From JAULUH01 sp032111745 (GTDB lineage Bacteria > Chloroflexota > Anaerolineae > JAAEKA01), in contig JAULUH010000220.1 in NCBI GenBank assembly GCA_032111745.1, positions 1-10,980 on the forward strand: 10,980 nucleotides of DNA. Reading direction: 5' to 3'. Position numbers and translations under genes: made by a program. The stretch's first letter is position 1, and each line of letters opens with the position of its first letter. The notes under the pieces are model-generated. The model searched no databases. It saw nothing but the letters and a program-made list of their open reading frames with translations, and was not told the DNA's origin. Shown here one piece after another: positions 4,501 through 10,980 of the stretch.

Positions 4501-6213
4501 ATGCCTCCATCACCGCCGACCGCCACAGGTATTACCCGCTTCATTCCCGGCCTGGCCCTCATAAAGGGGTTCAGCCCCGCGCTGCTGCGCACCGAATTCA
4601 TCGTGGCCATCACGGTGTTTGCGGTGCTTGTGCCCTCGGCGATGGCCTATGGCGATCTCGCCGGGGTCACGCCCGTCGCAGGTCTCTATGTGGCGCTCGC
4701 TGCCCTGGTGATGTATGCGCTCTTTGGCACCTCCAAGCAGGTCGTCATGGGTCCCGAGGCGACGGCCGCGATCATGACTGCAGCCGCCGTGGCACCGCTG
4801 GCCGGCGGCGATGCCGCGCGCTATGCTGCGCTCGCCGCGTTGCTCGCACTCCTCGTCGGCGTCCTGTCGCTGCTCGCTCGCGTCGCACGCCTGGGATTCA
4901 TCACCGACTTCTTGTCCAAGCCGGTGCTCGTCGGCTACATCCTCGGCGCGACGTTGATCGTCATCGGCAGCCAATTGGGCAAGATGTTTGGCATCAAGCT
5001 GGAGAGCGACAAGTTCTTCCAGCAGGTGGTGGAACTCATCAGCCGCCTCGACGAGGCGCACCTGCTCACCGTTGCCATCGGCGTCGTCTGCATGGCGGCG
5101 TTGCTCATCATGCGCCGCGTGAATCGCAAGCTGCCCGGCCCGCTCATCGTCGTCGTCGGCGCCATTATTGCCTCCGCCGTGCTCGGCTGGGAAGCCAAGG
5201 GCGTCGCCGTCGTCGGCGCGGTGCCGGCCGGACTGCCAAAGGTAACGATCCCCGCAGTCACGGTTCCAGATATCCTGGCGCTGCTACCCGCCGCCCTGGC
5301 CCTCACGATCCTGATCTATGCCGATGAGATCCTGACTTCGCGCGTCTTTGCGACGAAACATGGCCAGAAGGTCGACGCCAACCAGGAATTCGTGGCCATC
5401 GGCATGGCCAATATCGGCGCCGGTTTCTTGACCGGGTTTCCTGCCGCCCTCAGCGCCTCGCGCACGACCGTCTCCGATCAGATGGGCGGCAAAACGCAGT
5501 GGGTCGGTCTGATCGCCGCTGCGCTCACCATCATCTTCCTGCTCTTCTTCACGCCGCTGCTGGCGCCGCTGCCCACGGTCGCGCTGGGTGCCGTCATCAT
5601 CGTCGCTTCGCTTGGGTTGATCGACATCGCAGCGTTTCGCTTCTTGCGGCAGGTGCGTCCCGCCGAGTTCTGGCTGGCGGTGGTGACCGCGTTCGGCGTG
5701 CTCACCGTCGGCGTTCTGCAGGGCATTCTCGTCGCCGTGATGTTTTCGCTGATCAACGTGCTCTATCGCATGTCGCGGCCACATGATGCGCTGCTGGACG
5801 ATGTGGATGCGGCCGGTGGCACGGTGTATCGCGGCGTCGCCGACAAAGAGACGGCGCTGACCGAGCCGGGCTTGATCGTCTATCGTTTTGATGCGCCGCT
5901 GGTCTTCGCCAACGCGGCGTTCTTCACGGAACGGCTGGAAGCACTCGTCGCCAACGCCGGCCCGGGGCTGAAGTGCGTGATTCTCGATGCGGAGGCGATC
6001 AGCGATTTCGATTCGACGGCGGCTGAGGCGCTGGAGAACCTGGATGCGGACCTGGAACGACTCGGCGTCGACTTATGGATCGCACGCGCGAATGCGCCGC
6101 TGCGCGAGCTATTGACGGCGACGGGACTGATGAAGCGGCTTGGCGCAGAGCACGTCTTTCCATCGGTGCGCGCGGCGGTGACGGCGTATCACGCACGCTA
6201 TGGCGCGGCATAG
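4501..6213 (+). CDS. SulP/SLC26 family anion transporter with STAS domain (first copy)
   Basis: The 570-residue protein is an inner-membrane anion transporter of the SulP family, whose members carry sulfate, bicarbonate or other anions. The N-terminal signature VPSAMAYGDLAGVTPVAGLY (about 43-62) matches the family's first conserved block. A hydrophobic multi-helix core runs to about 435. The segment GFPAALSASRTTVSDQ (about 312-327) is the helix-10 substrate-site region. A cytoplasmic STAS domain occupies about 455-565, with the loop DAEAISDFDST containing Ser505 at the position comparable to the phosphorylated Ser of anti-sigma-antagonist STAS domains. Length fits the family. The ATG at 4501 follows SD AGGAG. 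A second SulP gene starts 45 bp downstream. The substrate cannot be told from sequence; the neighbouring ClC-like and K+ transport genes suggest a role in ion balance rather than sulfur assimilation. Confidence 0.93.
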   Translation: MPPSPPTATGITRFIPGLALIKGFSPALLRTEFIVAITVFAVLVPSAMAYGDLAGVTPVAGLYVALAALVMYALFGTSKQVVMGPEATAAIMTAAAVAPLAGGDAARYAALAALLALLVGVLSLLARVARLGFITDFLSKPVLVGYILGATLIVIGSQLGKMFGIKLESDKFFQQVVELISRLDEAHLLTVAIGVVCMAALLIMRRVNRKLPGPLIVVVGAIIASAVLGWEAKGVAVVGAVPAGLPKVTIPAVTVPDILALLPAALALTILIYADEILTSRVFATKHGQKVDANQEFVAIGMANIGAGFLTGFPAALSASRTTVSDQMGGKTQWVGLIAAALTIIFLLFFTPLLAPLPTVALGAVIIVASLGLIDIAAFRFLRQVRPAEFWLAVVTAFGVLTVGVLQGILVAVMFSLINVLYRMSRPHDALLDDVDAAGGTVYRGVADKETALTEPGLIVYRFDAPLVFANAAFFTERLEALVANAGPGLKCVILDAEAISDFDSTAAEALENLDADLERLGVDLWIARANAPLRELLTATGLMKRLGAEHVFPSVRAAVTAYHARYGAA

Positions 6214-6258
6214 ACTTGCCACAGGTAGCTGCCAAAGAACGAATTCCCAGGAGAGTCG

Positions 6259-7968
6259 ATGAGCTCGAACCTGCGCCAACAACTTGGCCGCTACGTGCCG
6301 ATCACGGCCTGGCTGCCCGCCTACCCACGCGATTTCCTGCGCAGCGACGTCATCTCGGGCGTCACGGTCTGGGGCGTGATGGTGCCGGTGGCGATGGCGT
6401 ACGCGCAGATGGCCGGCGTGCCGCCACAGAACGGGCTCTACGCAGCCTTCGCGGCGCTGCTCGCCTACGCCATCTTCGGCACCAGCCGCCACCTCAAGGT
6501 GACGGCCAGCTCCACCATGGCCGTGATGTCCGCGGCAGTGATTGCGGCGATGGCAGGGGGAGACCCCGACAGGTATTTACAACTCACCGCCGCCCTCGCC
6601 CTCACTGTCGGCGTCCTCCTGCTGCTGGCTGGGATCGCCCGCCTGGGCTTCATCTCCGATTTCCTCTCCAAGTCGGTGGTCACCGGCTTCGTCTTTGGCC
6701 TGGCAATCACCATCGCCATCGGCCAGTTGCCCAAGATATTCGGCGTGCCTGCCACCAGCGGGAACTCGTTTCAGCAACTGGCCGGGTTGATTGCCGAGCT
6801 CGACCAGACAAATCCGTGGACGCTGATCATTGGCGCCGGCGCCCTGGCGCTCATTTTCCTGATCAAGGGGCGCTACCCACGGATCCCATCCGGCCTGGTC
6901 GTCCTGGTCCTGGGCATCCTCGCCGTGACGATCTTCGATCTCGACCAACAAGGCGTCAGCATTGTCGGCGCTATTCCGACCGGGCTGCCCATGCCCGGGT
7001 TGCCCAGTATCTCGGTGAGCGATCTGCCGTACTTGATCACCGGTGCGGTCGGCATCGTCTTCTTAGCCGTAGGTGAATCGCTCGGCAGCGCGCGTGCGTT
7101 TGCCGCCAGGTATCGCTACGAGATCGACCCGGACCAGGAGCTGATCGCCCTGGGCGCAGCCAACCTCAACGCCGGGCTGTTCCAGGGGTTCACCGTGGAC
7201 GCCAGCCTCTCGTCCACAGCCACCGCCGACGAAGCCGGCGCGCGCACGCAGCTCTCTTCCATCGTCACCGCGGTGTTGATCATCATCACCGTCATCGTCC
7301 TGGCGCCTCTCTTTCGCAACCTGCCCAATGCCGTCCTTGCCGCCATCGTCATCACCTCGGTCGTCGGTCTGATGGATGTGCCCGAGCTGAGACGCTATTA
7401 CGCCTCCAACCGGGTCGATTTCGCGCTGGCCATGGTGGCTCTGCTGGGCGTGATCAGCACCGATGTACTCACCGGCTTGTTGATTGCCGTGTTTCTCTCG
7501 CTGCTCATCATCCTGTACCGGGCCAGCCGGCCTCACATGGCGGTCCTGGGCAAGGTGCCGGGCCAGGAGGCGGCCTACGGCGACCTTGCGCGCCACCCGG
7601 AGAACATACTCATCCCCGGCTTGCTCATCGTACGGCTCGACGCGCCCCTCTACTTTCTGAATGCCAACGTGGCGCGCGGCCAGCTTCTCGATCTGATCTC
7701 GGCGAGCCAGCCGGCGCCCGTGGCGGTGCTGTTCGACCTGGGCGCCAGCGCCGATCTGGATATCGCCAGCCTGGACATGCTAAAGAACCTCGTCGTCGAA
7801 CTGGATGAACTCGGCATCGACGTGCTCCTGGCCCAGATGCGCGGCGGCGTCCGCGACCGGTTGCGCCAGGCCAGCCTGATGACCGAGATCGGTGAGGACC
7901 GCGTTTACCTCAGCGTCGCCGCGGCGGTACACGATTTTGAGCAACGGAACAAATCAGGAGAACCATGA
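6259..7968 (+). CDS. SulP/SLC26 family anion transporter with STAS domain (second copy)
   Basis: This 569-residue transporter has the same layout as its upstream neighbour but is clearly divergent. The signature VPVAMAYAQMAGVPPQNGLY is near residues 41-60 and closer to the family consensus. The helix-10 region reads GFTVDASLSSTATADEAG (310-327), with an Asp and a Ser-rich stretch where the first copy has GFPAALSASRTT, pointing to a different anion preference. The STAS domain (about 452-560) has the loop ADLDIAS. The position matching Ser505 of the first copy is Ile502, with Ser504 two residues on. SD AGGAG lies before the ATG at 6259. The stop TGA overlaps the ATG of the next gene (ATGA), indicating translational coupling. 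Family assignment is firm; substrate and direction of transport are unknown. Confidence 0.93.
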   Translation: MSSNLRQQLGRYVPITAWLPAYPRDFLRSDVISGVTVWGVMVPVAMAYAQMAGVPPQNGLYAAFAALLAYAIFGTSRHLKVTASSTMAVMSAAVIAAMAGGDPDRYLQLTAALALTVGVLLLLAGIARLGFISDFLSKSVVTGFVFGLAITIAIGQLPKIFGVPATSGNSFQQLAGLIAELDQTNPWTLIIGAGALALIFLIKGRYPRIPSGLVVLVLGILAVTIFDLDQQGVSIVGAIPTGLPMPGLPSISVSDLPYLITGAVGIVFLAVGESLGSARAFAARYRYEIDPDQELIALGAANLNAGLFQGFTVDASLSSTATADEAGARTQLSSIVTAVLIIITVIVLAPLFRNLPNAVLAAIVITSVVGLMDVPELRRYYASNRVDFALAMVALLGVISTDVLTGLLIAVFLSLLIILYRASRPHMAVLGKVPGQEAAYGDLARHPENILIPGLLIVRLDAPLYFLNANVARGQLLDLISASQPAPVAVLFDLGASADLDIASLDMLKNLVVELDELGIDVLLAQMRGGVRDRLRQASLMTEIGEDRVYLSVAAAVHDFEQRNKSGEP

Positions 7969-8654
7969 TGGAGCAGGAACGCGTCTTAACTCGCTCGCAA
8001 TTGACCACACCGCGGGCCGCAGCGATCGCCGGCATCCTGTTTTCATTATTACTCATCGCCAGTCTGGTGCTGGTCCGCCTGTCCGTTCCCGAAGACCCGC
8101 AGGATGCGGGGGACTGGCTTTCTGGTGGATGGAGGATGGTCTCGCTCGCTCTAAACCTGCTGCCGTTTGCAGGCATCGCGTTTCTGTGGTTCATCGGCGT
8201 GGTGCGCGATCGGCTCGGGGAGCGCGAGGACCGTTTGTTTGCCACCGTCTTTCTCGGCAGCGGCCTGCTGTTTCTGGCCATGCTGTTCACCTCTGCGGCG
8301 GTGGCCGGCGGCATCTTGCGAGTGTACGGAGCCAACCCCAGCATGCTGATCGAGTCTGGGCTGTACACATTCGGCCGCACGGTGACCTATGAGATCATGA
8401 ACGTCTATACCATGAAGATGGCAGGCGTGTTCATGATCACGACCTGCACGCTCTCACTGCGCACCGGTATCATCCCGCGCTGGATGGCGTACCTCGGCCT
8501 GGTGCTGGCGCTGTTTCTGCTGCTCAGCCTCGGCTCTCTCTACTGGGCGCCCTTGGTCTTCCCGCTGTGGGTGCTCCTGATCAGCGTGCACATTCTCCTG
8601 GCGAATCTCAGGCGTTCCCAGGGCCAGGATACAACCTCGGTCCCGAGAGACTAG
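7965..8654 (+). CDS. six-helix integral membrane protein of unknown function
   Basis: The 229-residue product has no motif I can tie to an activity. About six membrane helices are visible: roughly 18-41, 58-82, 91-118, 143-167, 173-190 and 192-215. Between helices 3 and 4 is a loop of about 25 residues with YGANPSMLIESGLYTFGRT. Between helices 2 and 3 is a charged stretch, VRDRLGEREDRLF. The C-terminus (RRSQGQDTTSVPRD) is polar. The ATG overlaps the TGA of the second SulP gene by four bases and is followed by a second ATG at 7968, either of which could be used; SD AGGAG (7956-7960) fits both. Coupling suggests it is made together with the SulP transporter and may act with it, but this is inference. 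It looks like a conserved hypothetical protein rather than an ORF by chance. Confidence 0.8.
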   Translation: MMEQERVLTRSQLTTPRAAAIAGILFSLLLIASLVLVRLSVPEDPQDAGDWLSGGWRMVSLALNLLPFAGIAFLWFIGVVRDRLGEREDRLFATVFLGSGLLFLAMLFTSAAVAGGILRVYGANPSMLIESGLYTFGRTVTYEIMNVYTMKMAGVFMITTCTLSLRTGIIPRWMAYLGLVLALFLLLSLGSLYWAPLVFPLWVLLISVHILLANLRRSQGQDTTSVPRD

Positions 8655-8719
8655 GCGTCCATGACTATCAACCCCACCTGATAGCCAGTCGCCAATGGAT
8701 CAGACGGAGATGATCTCAC

Positions 8720-9400
8720 ATGGCACGTAAGTCGAAGAGCTCTGCAAAGGGACAGCCCGAGAGAGAATTCGCCGTGATCGGCCTGGGGCATTTTGGCGCC
8801 AGCCTGGCGCGGCGGCTCGAAGCCATGGGCCACGTCGTCCTCGGCGTAGACGGCGACATGGCCCGGGTACAGGCTATCGCCGACGACATCACGTCGGCTG
8901 TCGCCCTGGACGTGACCAACGAAGATGCGCTGCAGGAGGTCGACATCGCCTCCTTTGGCACGACAATCATCGCCATGGCGGATGATTTCGAGGCCAGCGC
9001 CCTGGTCGCGGCGTATCTGAAGGGCCAGGGCATCGCGCGCGTGATCTGCCTGGCCGAAACAGCGCGGCACCGCGACATCCTTTTGCGCATCGGCGCTGAC
9101 CAGGTTATCCTGTCCGACGAGGACAGCGGCGTGCGGCTTGCCGAAACGCTGGCCGCGCCCACCATGCTGGAGTGGGTGCTGCTCGATGCCGACCACAGCC
9201 TTGCCGAGTTGAAAACGCCCGCCAGCCTGGTGGCGCAGCCTGTATCCAGCCTGGCGCGCCACGACGTCACTGTGATTCTGATCCAACGCCAGGATCGCCT
9301 GGTCCCCTGTCCCAGTCCCGAAACCCGGTTGGAGCAGGGTGATACGCTCTTCGTGGTCGGCCAGCGCGCCAAGCTGTTGGAGGTCGCGTCCTTGCCATGA
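8720..9400 (+). CDS. KtrA/TrkA-type K+ uptake regulatory subunit (RCK protein)
   Basis: This 226-residue cytoplasmic protein is the nucleotide-binding gating subunit of a Ktr/Trk K+ uptake system. After a basic tail of about 15 residues (MARKSKSSAKGQ...), the Rossmann motif GLGHFG sits at 21-26 and Asp44 ends the second strand (VLGVD), the usual ribose-binding acid. ALDVTNEDAL, RVICLAET and LRIGADQVI are typical RCK_N blocks. From about 147 to 226 a TrkA_C-like domain follows, with a GDTLFVVG motif near its end. A single RCK unit of this length is KtrA-like, not the double-length TrkA of E. coli. Family members bind ATP/ADP or NAD(H) and form an octameric ring on the membrane subunit. The start at 8720 has GGAGA about nine bases upstream. 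Its stop overlaps the ATG of the membrane-subunit gene (ATGA), so the two partners are coupled. Confidence 0.93.
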   Translation: MARKSKSSAKGQPEREFAVIGLGHFGASLARRLEAMGHVVLGVDGDMARVQAIADDITSAVALDVTNEDALQEVDIASFGTTIIAMADDFEASALVAAYLKGQGIARVICLAETARHRDILLRIGADQVILSDEDSGVRLAETLAAPTMLEWVLLDADHSLAELKTPASLVAQPVSSLARHDVTVILIQRQDRLVPCPSPETRLEQGDTLFVVGQRAKLLEVASLP

Positions 9401-10818
9401 CGTCCACCCTGGGCAGCCATCCAAGCCTCGCCGAGGCAACGCAGGAGGCGCTGGACCTGCAGAGAAGGCGCCGCCTGCCAGTCCCGCTCCGCCTGCTGGT
9501 GGCGCTGGCAACGCTGATCGGCATTGGCACGGGTCTGTTGCTTCTGCCCTGGATGACGACGCAGCGGATCAGCTTCATGGAGGCGTTGTTCACATCCACC
9601 TCGGCCTCGGCGGTCACGGGGCTTTCCGTCCTCACCACCAGCACCGCCTTCACGCGGCCGGGCCAGTGGGTGATCCTGCTGCTGATGGAGTTTGGTGGGC
9701 TGGGGTTTCTCGTGACCGTCGTTCTCACCCTGCGCCTGCTGGGGCGCCGGATTTCGCTGGTGGATCGCCTGGCGGTCAGCAGCTCGCTGGGCCTGGCCAA
9801 TCCCAAGGCTATCTTGCAGGTTTTGGCGCGCACGGTGGCCTTCATGCTGGCAGTCGAGGGCCTTGGCACACTGATCCTCTGGGTGCATTGGCGCATGAGC
9901 GGCATCGTGCCGGCTGGCGACGCCGCGTTCTACGCCCTCTTCCATGCCGTGGCGGCTTTCTGCAATGCCGGGTTCGACCTGTTCGCCGGGCTGCCGCAGT
10001 ATCCCGAAGGCCTCCCGGCTGACCCGATCACCTTGCTGACGCTGGGGTGGCTGGTGATCATCGGCGGGCTGGGCATTCCTGTGTACATGGAGTTGCTGCA
10101 CCGCCGGACCGCGCGCAAGGAGGGCGGACGGCTCCGGCGCCTGAGCCTGCAAACACGGCTGGCGCTGTGGTCGGCGCTGGTCCTCGTCCTGGTCGGCTGG
10201 GCGGGACTGCTCGCCGGTGAGTATCGGCAGGCGGGGGTGCTGTCGGACCTTTCGTTCGGAGAGCGGATGTTGCGCGCCTGGTTCCAGTCAGCAGCCACGC
10301 GCACGGCCGGCTTTGCTGGCCTGAGCGATTTCGCCAATCTCCACGAGGCCAGCCGCCTTTTGCTCATCTGCCTCATGTTCATCGGCAGCGCGCCGGCCTC
10401 CATGGGCGGCGGCATCACGACAGGCACCTTCTCCGTGCTGGTGGTCGCCATGTGGAGCCTGGCGCGCGGCTACGACAGGGTGCGTGCCGGCCAGCGCGCG
10501 ATCTCGATGGCGATGGTGTGGCGCGCCATCACCGTGCTCTTCATTAGCCTCGGCGTGGTCTTGATCGCGACCTGGCTGCTTCTGTTCACCCAGGAAGTAA
10601 CCTTCAGCCCGGCGCTCTTCGAGGTCGTCTCGGCGTTTTCCACGACCGGCCTATCGCTGGGGGTGACGGGTCAGCTCAACACCTTTGGCCGGCTGCTGAT
10701 CATCGCCCTCATGTTCTGGGGGCGGCTGGGCGCGATCACCATCATGCTCATCCTGCTGAAGCGCCGCGGACATGAGAGCCTGGCGAAATACCCCGAGGAG
10801 ACGGTCCTGGTTGGGTGA
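9397..10818 (+). CDS. KtrB/TrkH-type K+ translocating membrane subunit
   Basis: This 473-residue protein is the membrane pore subunit of a Ktr/Trk system and takes up K+ (possibly Na+-coupled) under control of the RCK subunit encoded just before it. The four pore-loop filters are visible: SAVTGLS (71-77), CNAGF (189-193), RTAGF (302-306) and STTGLS (415-420). Each contains the key Gly and together they form the pseudo-fourfold filter. The intramembrane gate loop is GSAPASMGGGITTGTF (330-345), where many relatives have GGIKT; here the Lys is Thr. Hydrophilic residues at 1-28 precede the first helix, and the C-terminal Lys/Arg-rich tail (KRRGHESLAKYPEETVLVG) is typical of KtrB, which contacts the RCK ring. 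Length is in the normal range. The ATG overlaps the upstream stop by four bases. Confidence 0.94.
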   Translation: MTSTLGSHPSLAEATQEALDLQRRRRLPVPLRLLVALATLIGIGTGLLLLPWMTTQRISFMEALFTSTSASAVTGLSVLTTSTAFTRPGQWVILLLMEFGGLGFLVTVVLTLRLLGRRISLVDRLAVSSSLGLANPKAILQVLARTVAFMLAVEGLGTLILWVHWRMSGIVPAGDAAFYALFHAVAAFCNAGFDLFAGLPQYPEGLPADPITLLTLGWLVIIGGLGIPVYMELLHRRTARKEGGRLRRLSLQTRLALWSALVLVLVGWAGLLAGEYRQAGVLSDLSFGERMLRAWFQSAATRTAGFAGLSDFANLHEASRLLLICLMFIGSAPASMGGGITTGTFSVLVVAMWSLARGYDRVRAGQRAISMAMVWRAITVLFISLGVVLIATWLLLFTQEVTFSPALFEVVSAFSTTGLSLGVTGQLNTFGRLLIIALMFWGRLGAITIMLILLKRRGHESLAKYPEETVLVG

Positions 10819-10893
10819 TGACCCGAGTAGGCTATTGTGCTGCCGCGATCGGCTTCGCGAGAGTGCCGGCGCTGATCGGTCGAGGAGAATCTG

Positions 10894-10980
10894 ATGCCAA
10901 TTGATCAATATGCACTGCTTCAGATCGCGCTCAGAATCGGCGCCGCTATCGGCGTGCTGCTGTTCGGTCGCTGGCTGGCG
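10894..10980 (+). CDS. N-terminus of a membrane protein, cut by the window end
   Basis: An ATG at 10894 follows a good SD (AGGAG, 10883-10887), and the frame is open to the window end, giving 29 residues: MPIDQYALLQ, then a hydrophobic run ending FGRWLA. A short polar start followed by a Gly/Ala-rich helix and GRWLA resembles the first helix of MscS-type mechanosensitive channels, which would suit an ion-transport cluster. With so little sequence the assignment is a guess. The gap after the KtrB/TrkH-type gene is 75 bp, with no clear terminator. Confidence 0.55.
   Translation, partial: MPIDQYALLQIALRIGAAIGVLLFGRWLA

Noticed and set aside
4401..5327. Forward 308-residue ORF overlapping the first SulP gene
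   Set aside because: It is an Arg/His/Pro-rich frame shadow typical of GC-rich DNA, while the SulP frame has clear family motifs.
8716..10152. Reverse-strand ORF of 478 residues opposite the Ktr genes
   Set aside because: It is antisense to two firmly identified genes, has a Gln/Arg/His-rich composition and no recognisable domain.
10844..10859. CGCGA/TCGCG inverted repeat after the K+ transporter gene as a terminator
   Set aside because: The stem is only 5 bp with a 6-base loop and no T-run; such short repeats are expected by chance in GC-rich DNA.

Overview
The window is a GC-rich bacterial stretch with all recognised genes on the + strand, closely spaced and mostly preceded by clear Shine-Dalgarno (SD) sequences. 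GC content, the DUF6325-type gene, a prokaryotic ligand-gated channel with extra N-terminal domains, and hairpin repeats between genes would fit a Chloroflexota (Anaerolineae/Caldilineae-like) or another high-GC lineage. That placement is inference, because there is no rRNA or marker gene here.

Layout. Bases 1-122 hold the possible tail of an upstream gene and a perfect 13-bp hairpin just before an SD. Bases 123-815 hold a small DUF6325-like gene and a tiny gene encoding five copies of a Gly/Pro-rich unit. Bases 815-1113 are a non-coding tandem array of three ~103-109 bp units, each with two perfect hairpins; the last hairpin abuts the start of the next gene. Bases 1116-4338 encode a pentameric ligand-gated ion channel (pLGIC) with a signal peptide and two extra extracellular domains, then a divergent ClC-type protein 25 bp downstream. 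After a 162-bp gap with another perfect hairpin come two consecutive but divergent SulP/SLC26 anion transporters with STAS domains (4501-7968). A six-helix membrane protein of unknown function is coupled to the second by an ATGA overlap. A KtrA/TrkA-type regulatory subunit and a KtrB/TrkH-type K+ translocating subunit follow, again with an ATGA overlap (8720-10818). The window ends inside a gene starting with a membrane helix (10894 onward).

Together this is an ion-flux island: a ligand-gated channel, a ClC-like anion protein, two anion transporters and a K+ uptake system in one direction. A coherent reading (inference) is control of osmotic balance or membrane potential, in which anion and K+ movement are co-ordinated and an extracellular signal is sensed by the pLGIC. 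The points most worth following are the pLGIC architecture and pore, the hairpin array whose last copy may mask the pLGIC ribosome-binding site, the ClC-like protein lacking the usual gating Glu, and the unknown membrane protein coupled to the second SulP gene.
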